From NCBI RefSeq assembly GCF_000226565.1, contig NC_016041.1:4030001-4094000 (forward strand): 64,000 nt of DNA, written 5' to 3'. A program made the translations under genes and the position numbers. Below, piece by piece: positions 17,725-26,531 of this stretch. This DNA is from Glaciecola nitratireducens FR1064. Its GTDB lineage: Bacteria > Pseudomonadota > Gammaproteobacteria > Enterobacterales > Alteromonadaceae. The notes under the pieces were generated by a model, which was not told the origin of the DNA, did not search any database, and saw nothing but the letters and a program-made list of their open reading frames with translations. Each line of letters opens with the position of its first letter. The first letter of the stretch is position 1.

Positions 17725-18561
17725 ATGCTCAACAATCAGCAAAAGCAAGACTTTCAACAGCAAGGCTATGTAGTTCTTTCTGAGTTATTTAGCCATCAAC
17801 AAATTAACACCTTGAAAGCCGCCGCTTTAAAAATTGTTGACGATTTCGACCCGGAATCGACGCGCTCTATATTCTCAACTGAAACCGAATCTAACACCAA
17901 TCGAGACGACTACTTTTTAAGTTCCGACGATAAAGTGCGGTGCTTTTTTGAAGAAGATGCATTCTCTTCCAGCGGCGAATTACAGCAAGCAAAAGCACTC
18001 AGCATCAATAAAATAGGGCATGCTTTGCATGTCTTATCACCTGAGTTTGCCGCATTTAGTCAGTCAAAAACCATTGCGAAAATAGCCGAAGACTTAGGCG
18101 TTGTTTCACCTGAAATTCGTCAGTCGATGTACATATTCAAACAACCCAAAATTGGTGGTGTTATTCGATGGCACCAAGATGCGAGCTATTTTTTCACTGC
18201 GCCGCAATCGGTAGTTACATTTTGGTTTGCGATAGAAGACGCAACGATAGAGAACGGTTGCTTACAAGTTGATAAACAAGGCGCTGACTTTGTGCTTAAA
18301 GAGCAGTTCAAGCGCTATGCCGATGACCAAACCGAATTACTTACTCTTGAAAACATCGACTGGCCAACGCAAGACCGCGCTTTACCACTTGAGGTAAAAG
18401 CTGGCTCGCTGGTTGTATTCAACGGCGCCTTACCGCATTTCAGTGCAGCCAATCGTTCGAATAAATCACGTCATGCATTTACGCTGCACATTACCTCTGC
18501 CGAAGCTAAATACGATGAGCATAACTGGCTGCGTGCAGCGCCGGTTCGGATCCATTCATAG
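17725..18561 (+). CDS. Phytanoyl-CoA dioxygenase family protein
   Basis: 278 residues. The PhyH fold of non-heme Fe(II)/2-oxoglutarate oxygenases is shown by FQQQGYVVLSELFSHQQI at the N-terminus, the facial-triad HxD in IRWHQDASYF, WFAIEDATIENGCLQV and the distal His and Arg in LPHFSAANRSNKSRHAF. Substrate unknown. A small inverted repeat CGGATC/GATCCG (18547-18552, 18561-18566) overlaps the stop codon but lacks a T run. Convergent with the FKBP gene 32 bp away. Confidence 0.88.
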   Translation: MLNNQQKQDFQQQGYVVLSELFSHQQINTLKAAALKIVDDFDPESTRSIFSTETESNTNRDDYFLSSDDKVRCFFEEDAFSSSGELQQAKALSINKIGHALHVLSPEFAAFSQSKTIAKIAEDLGVVSPEIRQSMYIFKQPKIGGVIRWHQDASYFFTAPQSVVTFWFAIEDATIENGCLQVDKQGADFVLKEQFKRYADDQTELLTLENIDWPTQDRALPLEVKAGSLVVFNGALPHFSAANRSNKSRHAFTLHITSAEAKYDEHNWLRAAPVRIHS

Positions 18562-18593
18562 ATCCGATTGTGACGAAAAACGGCTTTCCTTTG

Positions 18594-19064
18594 TTATTGA
18601 ATTTCTAACAATTCAACTTCAAAAATAAGCAAAGCACCTGGCTTTATTTTCCCAGTTGCTCTGTTGCCGTACGCTAACTCTGCGGGAATAAAGAATCTAA
18701 ATTTATCGCCAACAACCATTAATTGAACGCCCTCGGTCCAGCCTCTAATCACTTGATTTAAGGGAAAGCTAATCGGCTCACCGCGATCTACTGAGCTATC
18801 AAATACAGTGCCGTCCAGCAACATACCGTGGTAGTGCACATTGACCATTGAACTTGCACTTGGGTGATCATTTCCATCGCCTTTTTGTAATATTTCATAC
18901 TGCAAACCAGACGCCGTTTCTTCTACACCTTCTTTAGCTTTATTGGTTTCTAAAAACGCTTTTCCCGCCGCAACATTTTCAATTGCTAATTTCTTATTAC
19001 TGGAGTTTCTGGTGAAGTAAAATATCGCCAATCCAATGACTACGGCTAACACAATAAATTTCAT
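18594..19064 (-). CDS. FKBP-type peptidyl-prolyl isomerase, membrane-anchored
   Basis: 156 residues. A single N-terminal hydrophobic helix (residues 3-17) anchors or exports the protein, then comes a short FkpA/MIP-like spacer (AAGKAFLETNKAKEGVEETASGLQYEILQKG) and one FKBP domain with VNVHYHGMLLDGTVFDSS, GWTEGVQLMVVGDKFRFFIPAELAYG and LLIFEVELLEIQ. It should fold periplasmic proteins. The dimerisation domain of MIP proteins is missing. AGGATAAGAT lies directly before the start. Confidence 0.92.
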   Translation of the reverse strand: MKFIVLAVVIGLAIFYFTRNSSNKKLAIENVAAGKAFLETNKAKEGVEETASGLQYEILQKGDGNDHPSASSMVNVHYHGMLLDGTVFDSSVDRGEPISFPLNQVIRGWTEGVQLMVVGDKFRFFIPAELAYGNRATGKIKPGALLIFEVELLEIQ

Positions 19065-19170
19065 ATCTTATCCTGATGATGTAAATAGGTTGGTATTCTA
19101 GCATTCGATTCTTCGCATGATAAAACTAAATCCTGTACGCATGCTATTTATGCTTCGTTGAATTCGATTA

Positions 19171-20115
19171 TCAGTGCTTATGCTCATTACTTTGCACTTC
19201 AAGCACCGTTCCAGGGGCAGAAAAATAGGCTTTTCCAGACCGAATCAAAGCTGGCGGAACCTGTTTGGGAACGTGCACACCTATACTTTTATTAGCATTG
19301 ATTCGGTAATCTAAAATGTAGTTTCCCATGCTGTCTAAAAAAAACCAATATGGTGGAAATGCGACAGTCGTTTTTTGCTGATCCCAAAAGTCAGCCAAGG
19401 GCCTGAAATGCGAATCGTTCGGATCGGCATCGCCCATATGCATAAAGGTGGGTCTTTCGTGTTTATCATCTTCAGCATTTGTTGGCATCGTTACCCGATA
19501 AACAATATTGCTTACCTCCGCTCTGCCTGGCCAGCCGGCATGAGGAATGCGCACTGCATCAACTTGAATGCTGTCTACCGCAATACTGTTTATTTCAGTG
19601 CCATTTATCTCGGTATCATTTGCGCTATTCGCTTTACCTACATCCAGTTCGAAGCTGATCGGCTTGTCTTTGTAAGCTAAATCGATTGCCGTGATCCGGT
19701 CTTTAATGTTGTCAAACTGCGCCAACTTTTGCATTTCAGCAATAGCTTGAGTAGGGGCAACTAATTTAACGGCAGGGTGCTTCAACATATAGACCAGCAT
19801 ATCTTGCTCGGCAAAGTGATCACCATGCGCGTGACTCACAAAAATAGCGCTGATGTTATCGTAAGGCGCTGTATTGTTCATAATTGCATTAATTATTTTC
19901 TCTGGAACGAGTTGATATGTGCCGTAGTCATTGTGAAAGAATGGGTCAAACAACACCTTCACATCGCCAGCAGAAATCATCACACCTTCATTAGCCAAGT
20001 AGGTCGCTGTAGTTTCTTTATCATGAGCAATCACTTGTAGCGGTATCAAAATAACTATTAGGTAAACAAACATGCAGGCTCGCTTCAGAGCGACGCTTAA
20101 TTCAGGTGATTTCAT
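19171..20115 (-). CDS. Exported MBL-fold metallo-hydrolase
   Basis: 314 residues from ATG 20115 (GAGG 5 bp upstream; an in-frame TTG immediately precedes it). Signal peptide or anchor up to about IPLQVIAHD. The metallo-beta-lactamase motif HAHGDH is in AIFVSHAHGDHFAEQD, and further ligands are likely at FMHMGDAD. It resembles the UlaG/YtnP-like L-ascorbate-lactonase type of MBL protein. A short internal near-repeat (NDTEINGTEIN) and a run of DSIQVDAV lie in the linker. It is divergently transcribed from the efflux operon and shares the 285-bp region that contains the sigma-54 elements. Confidence 0.85.
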   Translation of the reverse strand: MKSPELSVALKRACMFVYLIVILIPLQVIAHDKETTATYLANEGVMISAGDVKVLFDPFFHNDYGTYQLVPEKIINAIMNNTAPYDNISAIFVSHAHGDHFAEQDMLVYMLKHPAVKLVAPTQAIAEMQKLAQFDNIKDRITAIDLAYKDKPISFELDVGKANSANDTEINGTEINSIAVDSIQVDAVRIPHAGWPGRAEVSNIVYRVTMPTNAEDDKHERPTFMHMGDADPNDSHFRPLADFWDQQKTTVAFPPYWFFLDSMGNYILDYRINANKSIGVHVPKQVPPALIRSGKAYFSAPGTVLEVQSNEHKH

Positions 20116-20243
20116 CAATGCCTCAAAACAACAATACTCAGAGGCAATAATAGCGTTAATTTATCGGCAAGTACCGTCTTAAGCACAATAAATTAGGATC
20201 GGGTCTTTTGGATAGGTTTTATTATATTAACGATTTTTATTTA

Positions 20244-20281
20244 AAAGTGTCCGCGACGGACACTTTACCTGTCCGCGGACA
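20244..20281. promoter_or_regulatory. Two perfect palindromes, probable enhancer sites for the NtrC-type regulator
   Basis: Site 1: arms AAAGTGTCCG (20244-20253) and CGGACACTTT (20257-20266) around CGA. Site 2: TGTCCGCGGACA (20270-20281). Both share the half-site TGTCCG and their centres are about 20 bp (two helical turns) apart, 60-90 bp upstream of a sigma-54 promoter. That is the usual layout of upstream activating sequences. Confidence 0.75.
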
Positions 20282-20334
20282 TTTATCAATAGAGTGAATA
20301 AAAATATTCCTTTTACTTATCATGACCTTAACTT

Positions 20335-20351
20335 TTGGCACAATACTCGCA
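20335..20351 (+). promoter_or_regulatory. Sigma-54 (-24/-12) promoter of the efflux operon
   Basis: TTGGCACAATACTCGCA keeps the invariant GG (20337-20338) and GC (20349-20350) separated by ten bases and matches the TGGCAC-N5-TTGCW consensus with one mismatch in the -12 part. The small membrane ORF starts 50 bp downstream, and the operon ends in an NtrC-family activator. Confidence 0.75.
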
Positions 20352-20400
20352 ACAAGCTAAGTATAAGTCTGCAAATCTAACGAATTTAGGGAGTATTACA

Positions 20401-20514
20401 ATGTTAGCGATGTATATGTTCATTTCTCCAGTTTGCGTACTCGTGTTAGCCAGCATATTCAGTGCATTGGTTTCACGTTTTGAGAATAACGATTTAGGTG
20501 CTGAGCATGATTAA
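20401..20514 (+). CDS. 37-residue single-helix membrane peptide heading the efflux operon
   Basis: A short ORF with a strong ribosome site (AGGGAG, 7 bp before the ATG). The peptide has one hydrophobic helix (about residues 5-25: MFISPVCVLVLASIF...) and a short charged tail FENNDLGAEHD. Its stop codon overlaps the start of the adaptor gene (ATGATTAA), so translation is coupled. The position between a sigma-54 promoter and a MacA-like gene suggests a small accessory subunit, comparable in kind to CydX, KdpF or AcrZ, or a leader that tunes adaptor translation. I know of no family name. Confidence 0.7.
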   Translation: MLAMYMFISPVCVLVLASIFSALVSRFENNDLGAEHD

Positions 20515-21763
20515 AGATACCAGTGCTCAAGATGTTGCCGTTGATACCAAAACTAACTCAAAGAAAATGGTTGTTATTGCGGTAGTGGGCATCTTGTTCA
20601 TAGCGTTAGCTGCTAATGCGTTCTTTGGGCAATCGTCTGCTAGCCGCTCCTTCGACCGTTCTTCAGTGCAAATAGCAAGGGTTGAAGTAGGTGACTTAGT
20701 GAGAGATATTGTTGCCAATGGGCGCATCGTTGCAGCCAATGCACCCCAAGTGTATAGCCCAGAGCAAGGCTTCGTTAACTTAAATGTAAAAGCGGGTGAT
20801 GAAGTTTTTGTTGACCAAGTTGTTGCGATAGTTGATAGCCCTGAGCTTGCCAACCAACTCAAGCAGCAAGTATCGGAAATGGATCGTCTTAAAGGCGAAT
20901 TAGCGAGACAAAAGCTCGATGCACGCAGTCAAACACTGCAACTGACCAAGCTACTCGATATTGCGCAAGTTGACTTGGAAGCAGCGCAACGCGAAAACCG
21001 TCGCGCTAATGCATCAATGAAAAACAATCTGATTAGCCAAATCGATTTCGAAAAAGCCGTTGACGACCTAGCAAGAGCAACGCTCACGCAAAAACATGCA
21101 GAGGAAGAAGTTGCGATTGCAAAGGACCGCCTAGCCTTTGAACTAGAAAGCGCAAAAAGCACAGTATTACGTCAAACACTGGTTGTTGAAGAACTCGAAC
21201 GTAAAATTTCCGAGTTAAATATTTTAGCGACCGTTAATGGTGTTGTCGGCAACCTCTTGGTTCAACCTCGCGCATTAGTAAATAAAAACGATGCATTAAT
21301 GACCCTCGTCGATTTGAGTGCTTACGAAGTAGAGCTGAACGTGGCAGAAAGCTATGCCAACGATCTCGCTATCGGCATGCAGGCAGAAATTACGATTGCA
21401 GGTGAAAAGCTGATGGGCAAATTGTCCTCCATTTCTCCAGAAGTTAAGGAACGCCAAGTCACAACGCGTGTTCGCTTCGATCAGCGGCAGTTATCCGGTA
21501 TTCGTCAAAACCAGCAAGTATCCGCGCGAGTTTTGCTAGAAAACAAATCGCAAGTTGTGAAAGTTCGTCGCGGCAGCTTCATGCAGGCAGGCGGTTTTTT
21601 TGCTTACAAACTGGATGGCAATATTGCGAAAAAAATCGATATTCAGCTAGGTGCAACAAGCATGCGTGAAGTAGAAGTGCTTGCCGGACTGAGCCCGAAT
21701 GACCAAATTATTATCTCAAATTACGATGAATTTATTGGTACCGAGACTTTCTTACTCAATTAA
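20507..21763 (+). CDS. Efflux periplasmic adaptor (HlyD/MacA-like membrane fusion protein)
   Basis: 418 residues from ATG 20507 (AGGTG 7 bp upstream, overlapping the peptide gene by 8 bp). One N-terminal membrane helix (MVVIAVVGILFIALAANAFF), then the barrel-sandwich/lipoyl segment (VNLNVKAGDEVFVDQVVAIVDSPEL), a coiled-coil hairpin of about 130 residues rich in Glu/Lys/Arg, the second lipoyl half (ISELNILATVNGVVGNLLVQPRALVNKNDAL) and a beta-barrel domain. It links the inner-membrane ABC permeases to an outer-membrane channel, which is not encoded here. Confidence 0.9.
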   Translation: MIKDTSAQDVAVDTKTNSKKMVVIAVVGILFIALAANAFFGQSSASRSFDRSSVQIARVEVGDLVRDIVANGRIVAANAPQVYSPEQGFVNLNVKAGDEVFVDQVVAIVDSPELANQLKQQVSEMDRLKGELARQKLDARSQTLQLTKLLDIAQVDLEAAQRENRRANASMKNNLISQIDFEKAVDDLARATLTQKHAEEEVAIAKDRLAFELESAKSTVLRQTLVVEELERKISELNILATVNGVVGNLLVQPRALVNKNDALMTLVDLSAYEVELNVAESYANDLAIGMQAEITIAGEKLMGKLSSISPEVKERQVTTRVRFDQRQLSGIRQNQQVSARVLLENKSQVVKVRRGSFMQAGGFFAYKLDGNIAKKIDIQLGATSMREVEVLAGLSPNDQIIISNYDEFIGTETFLLN

Positions 21764-21817
21764 GAGCAAAACGCGGTACAAGCCCAAACAGAACAAAAAT
21801 AGGCAAGGAAAATAACA

Positions 21818-22549
21818 ATGTTAAGCATGAAAAATATAAGCAAGGTTTATCAAACTGAAAAGGTGCAAACACACGCTTTACGTGACTTCGACTTAGAGGT
21901 ACAAGAAGGTGAGTTTATCGCGGTTACTGGTCCATCTGGCTCGGGTAAAACAACTTTTCTGAATATTGCTGGCATGCTTGAGCCTTTCACTGGCGGCGAC
22001 TACATGCTCGACGACGTTAATGTAGGTTCGCTTTCAGACAACCAGCGCGCCGATTTGCGCAATCAAAAAATAGGCTTCATCTTTCAAGGTTTCAACCTAA
22101 TTCCTGACTTAAATTTATATGAGAATATTGAAGTGCCTCTTCGCTATCGCGGCATTAAGTCCGCAGAGAGAAAACGCCGTATTGAACAGTGCCTAGAGAA
22201 AGTTGGATTAGCCAGTAGAGCCAAGCATTTACCACAGCAGCTTTCGGGCGGACAGCAGCAGCGTGTTGCGATTGCTAGAGCACTTGCCGGCGAACCACGT
22301 TTTTTACTTGCCGATGAACCAACCGGAAACCTTGATAGCTTGATGGCCCGCCAAGTGATGGAGCTACTGGAAGATATTAACCGTGAAGGTTCTACTATCA
22401 TCATGGTTACGCATGACCAAGAGTTAGCTCGCCGTGCACCAAGAAATATACAGGTGGTTGACGGACAGTTGGCTGACTTTACGCTTTATCAAAATAAAAC
22501 TATGGATACTATTGCTGCCCAAGCAGGCCATCCTGCAGTTGAGGTGTAA
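21818..22549 (+). CDS. ABC transporter ATP-binding protein (MacB/LolD type)
   Basis: 243 residues. Walker A GPSGSGKT at 38-45, Q-loop FIFQGFNLIPDLNLYENIEVPL, signature LSGGQQQRVAIARAL, Walker B FLLADEPTGNLDS and switch His in MVTHD. This is the short ATPase type of the MacB/LolD/FtsE group, which powers mechanotransmission rather than substrate channeling. AAGGAAAATAACA precedes the ATG; the permease gene starts 2 bp after the stop. Confidence 0.95.
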   Translation: MLSMKNISKVYQTEKVQTHALRDFDLEVQEGEFIAVTGPSGSGKTTFLNIAGMLEPFTGGDYMLDDVNVGSLSDNQRADLRNQKIGFIFQGFNLIPDLNLYENIEVPLRYRGIKSAERKRRIEQCLEKVGLASRAKHLPQQLSGGQQQRVAIARALAGEPRFLLADEPTGNLDSLMARQVMELLEDINREGSTIIMVTHDQELARRAPRNIQVVDGQLADFTLYQNKTMDTIAAQAGHPAVEV

Positions 22550-22550
22550 C

Positions 22551-23864
22551 ATGCTACTACATTACATTGATTTGAGCTGGCGCAGTTTAAAGCGCACTCC
22601 CTTGGTGTCATTTTTAATGATACTAGCAATTGCTGTCGGTATTGGTATTACGATGACCAGCCTGTCGGTATATCACATGATGTCGATGGATCCTATTCCG
22701 CAAAAAAGCAAACAGCTTTTTGCCGTGCAGCTTAACACCACAGATGATGGCACTAACTGGTGGACAGAAGATAATGTCCCTTTGCAGCTGACATACAAAG
22801 ACGCAATGGCACTGCATAACGCAGAAACGCCAACACGTAAAACAGCCTCCATGCGTTCCGGTTTTACCGTGCATTTAAATAATCAGGAATTAAAGCCATT
22901 TCTTTCGGATGCTCGCCTTATTGGCCGCGACTTCTTCCCAATGTTTGAGCGCGACTTTGTATACGGCAGTGCCTGGACACTAGAGCAAGAGAACTCCTCA
23001 GCCCCGGTTGTCGTGATAAACGAAGAGCTTAACGACCGTTTGTTCGGTGGTGTAAGCTCAGTCGGTAAACAGGTTTATCTTGATGACACCGTTTTCACCA
23101 TAGTTGGCGTTATGAAGCAGTGGGACTCGCATACCAAGTATTACGATCTAAACAATGGTGCGTTTGACTCGCCGGAGCCGATGTTTATTCCAATTACGCT
23201 GGTTGCCCCGATGCAAATAGCAAGTTGGGGTAACAACAACGGATGGAAGCACGAAGCCGTTACCACGTTCGAAGGCCAACTCCAGTCTGAAATATTTTGG
23301 CTGCAGTTCTGGGCAGAACTCAATACAACAGCCGAAGTGCAGAGTTACAGAAATTACTTACAGGCTTATTTAGAAGAGCAGGGACAATTAGGCAGATTCA
23401 ATCGCGCGGTCCCTGAATTTAATCTTCAAAATGTGAATGAGTGGATGGAATACAACAATGTTGTAACTACCGACAATAAAGTGCTTCTAGGTCTCAGCTT
23501 TCTTTTCCTTGCAGTCTGTTTAGCAAACATATTAGGACTTTTATTAGGAAAGTTTTTACGCCGAGCACCCGAAATTGGTGTACGCCGCGCATTAGGGGCA
23601 AGCAAGAGACAGATTTTTCTACAGCATTTAGTTGAAGTCTCTCTCCTAGGATTCTTAGGTGGTTTACTTGGTATTGCCATTGCCCAGCTTGGTTTGTGGG
23701 GAGTTCGCTCAACCAGCAACGAGTACAATGCATTGGCTACAATGGACTTAAGTATGTTATTAGCCGCACCAACGATTGCCATCAGCGCTTGTATTATTGC
23801 TGGGCTATATCCCGCTTGGTTAGTCTGTAGAACGCAACCCGCAATCTACCTCAAAACACAATAG
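22551..23864 (+). CDS. ABC transporter permease, FtsX/MacB type (first)
   Basis: 437 residues from ATG 22551 (GAGGTG upstream, overlapping the end of the ATPase gene; the open frame upstream of this is out of context). Membrane topology is that of MacB: one N-terminal helix (TPLVSFLMILAIAVGIGITMTS), a large periplasmic domain of about 240 residues, and three C-terminal helices with the FtsX motif GVRRALGASKRQIFLQHLVE. It pairs with the second permease as a heterodimer. Confidence 0.9.
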   Translation: MLLHYIDLSWRSLKRTPLVSFLMILAIAVGIGITMTSLSVYHMMSMDPIPQKSKQLFAVQLNTTDDGTNWWTEDNVPLQLTYKDAMALHNAETPTRKTASMRSGFTVHLNNQELKPFLSDARLIGRDFFPMFERDFVYGSAWTLEQENSSAPVVVINEELNDRLFGGVSSVGKQVYLDDTVFTIVGVMKQWDSHTKYYDLNNGAFDSPEPMFIPITLVAPMQIASWGNNNGWKHEAVTTFEGQLQSEIFWLQFWAELNTTAEVQSYRNYLQAYLEEQGQLGRFNRAVPEFNLQNVNEWMEYNNVVTTDNKVLLGLSFLFLAVCLANILGLLLGKFLRRAPEIGVRRALGASKRQIFLQHLVEVSLLGFLGGLLGIAIAQLGLWGVRSTSNEYNALATMDLSMLLAAPTIAISACIIAGLYPAWLVCRTQPAIYLKTQ

Positions 23865-23872
23865 GAGCTATC

Positions 23873-25078
23873 ATGTTGGAAATTAAACCGATATTTAATT
23901 CACTGCTGCGCTCAAAAGCGGGCGCTCTGATGCTGCTAGTTCAGATTGCATTGACCACCATGATCGTCAGCAATGCCGCATCTATCATATTTGATCGCAT
24001 TCAGTATCTTTCTCAAGAAACTGGTTATCCGGAGGATGAGATATTCAGTTTTAGCGTCATGTCTTTTGATAAAACACTCGATTTAACGCAGAAGTTTGAA
24101 GAAACCGAAACAATGTTAAGAAACATTACTGGAGTTAAAAACGCAGGCCTATTTAATGCCGTACCTGTTTCGGGCAGTGGCTCGGCAACAGGCCTTGGCT
24201 TGCAGCCAGCAAACGAGCGCGGACAAGATTCGAGAGCAGCTTATTATATGGCTGACGAGAATGCATTAGACACGCTGGGCATTAGTTTGATTGAAGGTCG
24301 TAACATTCGAGCTGACGAAGTTATCGAATCACAAACTCGAGAAGTCTTTCCCAAGGTCGTATTGCTAACGAAAACGCTAGCTGACGAATTATTTCCCTCT
24401 GGAGACGCGCTTGGACAAACTGTATATTTTGGAGACACACCACTAGAAATCATCGGCATAACTGAAAAAATGATGGGTCCTTGGCTAAAAGATAGTCGTC
24501 CCGACAATGTTGCTATTATTCCTTTTGTGGGTGCATCAACTTTTCAAAAGATAATTGTAAGAACCGATCCAGACCAGCGCGCTGCCATTATGCGTCAAAT
24601 TGAAGATATTATGTTGGAGGACCAAAACAAGCGAGTTATCGTCGGCTTACGCGGCATGGATGAAGCAAAGGAAATGTATAATGCTGCCGACACTCTTATG
24701 TTACGCATGCTAGTGGTGCTCATTGTAGTATTGCTATCCGTCACAGCCTTAGGTATTTTTGGTTTGACTGTATTCAACATCAATAAGCGTACAAAACAGA
24801 TTGGAACTCGCCGGGCCCTAGGTGCTCGAAAATCGGCTATCATTAATTATTTTTTAGTCGAAAACATTATCATCTGCTCAGCTGGTACCGCGGTAGGATC
24901 AATAGCCGCTATATTTTTAGGACAGAGCTTGCTTAATTTTTATTCGCTGCCGGCGCTCGATATTTTGTACATTGTGTTTACGGTGGTTTTCGTCGTGATT
25001 ATTAGTATATTGTCAGTAATTATGCCAGCCAACAGAGCGGCAAATATATCCCCGAGCATTGCAACTCGTAGTATTTGA
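23873..25078 (+). CDS. ABC transporter permease, FtsX/MacB type (second)
   Basis: 401 residues, starting 8 bp after the first permease. It has the same plan: N-terminal helix (GALMLLVQIALTTMIVSNAA), periplasmic domain and three C-terminal helices with TKQIGTRRALGARKSAIINYFLVENI. Having two non-identical MacB-like permeases with a separate ATPase and adaptor resembles the YknXYZ-type exporters; the substrate may be a peptide, macrolide or lipid-like compound. A terminator follows. Confidence 0.9.
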   Translation: MLEIKPIFNSLLRSKAGALMLLVQIALTTMIVSNAASIIFDRIQYLSQETGYPEDEIFSFSVMSFDKTLDLTQKFEETETMLRNITGVKNAGLFNAVPVSGSGSATGLGLQPANERGQDSRAAYYMADENALDTLGISLIEGRNIRADEVIESQTREVFPKVVLLTKTLADELFPSGDALGQTVYFGDTPLEIIGITEKMMGPWLKDSRPDNVAIIPFVGASTFQKIIVRTDPDQRAAIMRQIEDIMLEDQNKRVIVGLRGMDEAKEMYNAADTLMLRMLVVLIVVLLSVTALGIFGLTVFNINKRTKQIGTRRALGARKSAIINYFLVENIIICSAGTAVGSIAAIFLGQSLLNFYSLPALDILYIVFTVVFVVIISILSVIMPANRAANISPSIATRSI

Positions 25079-25104
25079 TTAACGAAGTTGGTAGGCTCTC
25101 GAAT

Positions 25105-25139
25105 AAGTTAGGGTTTTGCTGATAAACGCTAACTTTTTC
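25105..25139 (+). terminator. Terminator between efflux genes and regulator genes
   Basis: AAGTTAG (25105-25111) / CTAACTT (25129-25135) with inner pairing GTTT/AAAC, then a T run. It would limit transcription from the sigma-54 promoter into the two-component genes. Confidence 0.65.
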
Positions 25140-25172
25140 AACAAAGGACGTAACTAAAACAATGAGTGGAAA

Positions 25173-26531
25173 ATGGACAAGATATTAATTGTTGATGACA
25201 CGCCTGCAGTGCTTCAAGCCTTATCTTTATTGCTTGAAATTCATGGCTATGACGTCGTCACAACCACCTCCCCAGAACAAGCAATACAGTATGTCAATCA
25301 GTTACGCGTATCACTTGTAATACAAGACATGAACTTTACTGGGGACACCACATCAGGTGAAGAAGGAAAAAGTTTATTCTATAAGGTGCGCGAACTTGAC
25401 CCGCATTTACCGGTTATCTTAATTACGGCTTGGACCGACCTAGAGCAAGCCATTGAATTAGTGAAGGCTGGCGCGGTGGATTACATTGCCAAACCTTGGG
25501 ACGATCAAAAGCTGCTTAATACAATTGCCAATCTCGTTGCACTGGGCAAAGCAAATCAAGCGACCGAAAAGTTAAAGCGCCAGCAGGATGCAACCGCGAA
25601 TACTCAAACTGCAGCCAACAACATTGGCCTTATTTACGCAAGTTCAGCGATGCAGCGCGTTGTTGATATGGCTGTTCAAGTGGCTAAGTCGGATATTTCC
25701 GTGCTCATTACCGGTGCGAATGGCAGCGGTAAAGAAAAAATAGCAGAGGTAATACAAGCTCACTCACAAATAGCCAGTGGCCCATTCATAAAAATCAATT
25801 GCGGCGCTTTGCCCGCTGACCTAATCGAAGCTGAGCTATTTGGCGCAGAAGCCGGGGCATACACGGGAGCGAATAAAAAGCGTATAGGCTTATTCGAAGC
25901 CGCTGATGGCGGTACTTTATTTTTAGATGAAATAGGTAATTTACCTTATTCTGGTCAAACTAAATTGTTACGCGTAATTCAAACTGGCGAATTTCAGCGC
26001 CTCGGCTCGGTTAACACGATAAAAACCAAAGTACGCGTCATTTCAGCAACTAACAGTAATTTACAAGACGCAATTGCCGTTGGTGAATTCCGCGAAGACT
26101 TATATTACCGACTCAACGTTATTGAATTACAAGTGCCGTCTATGGCAGAAAGAATCGATGACATCATGCCTTTGGTAAGCCATTTTTTACCTAGTCGTAA
26201 ATTAAGCTTGTCGGCTGAAAATGAATTAAAAAAACACAGTTGGCAGGGTAACGTCAGAGAAATCGAAAACACGTGCAAGAGAGTGGCAGTTTTAAAACCA
26301 ACAGGTGTAATTGAAGCGAATGATTTTGCGTTTTCAATGCATCAGCAAAGCTCTTCAAATACTGCGAATGAGGCTCGCAGCCCACAAACTATCGCTGCAG
26401 AACCGACAAAAGAAGATCTGGAAACCGCAATGCGTGAACTTCAAGGCGTGATTGCTCGTGTTGCTAGGAAATTCGGCATGAGTAGACAAGCCCTCTATCG
26501 ACGTTTAGACAAATACGGTATCCCTTACTAA
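25173..26531 (+). CDS. Sigma-54-dependent response regulator (NtrC family)
   Basis: 452 residues. Receiver domain 1-120 with acidic Asp8/Asp9 and phospho-acceptor Asp52, a Lys in [11 protein letters not shown]+ domain with Walker [12 protein letters not shown], the sigma-54 contact loop as GAYTGA (Tyr in place of the usual Phe), Walker [11 protein letters not shown] and the R-finger region [20 protein letters not shown]-terminal Fis-type helix-turn-helix ([21 protein letters not shown]). It most likely binds the TGTCCG palindromes upstream of the efflux operon and activates its sigma-54 promoter. Stop and kinase start overlap as TAATG. Confidence 0.93.
   Translation: MDKILIVDDTPAVLQALSLLLEIHGYDVVTTTSPEQAIQYVNQLRVSLVIQDMNFTGDTTSGEEGKSLFYKVRELDPHLPVILITAWTDLEQAIELVKAGAVDYIAKPWDDQKLLNTIANLVALGKANQATEKLKRQQDATANTQTAANNIGLIYASSAMQRVVDMAVQVAKSDISVLITGANGSGKEKIAEVIQAHSQIASGPFIKINCGALPADLIEAELFGAEAGAYTGANKKRIGLFEAADGGTLFLDEIGNLPYSGQTKLLRVIQTGEFQRLGSVNTIKTKVRVISATNSNLQDAIAVGEFREDLYYRLNVIELQVPSMAERIDDIMPLVSHFLPSRKLSLSAENELKKHSWQGNVREIENTCKRVAVLKPTGVIEANDFAFSMHQQSSSNTANEARSPQTIAAEPTKEDLETAMRELQGVIARVARKFGMSRQALYRRLDKYGIPY

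Noticed and set aside
25162-25188. Eight-codon frame (ATG AGT GGA AAA TGG) overlapping the regulator start
   Set aside because: The nearest Shine-Dalgarno sequence is too far, and overlaps with real starts are common by chance.
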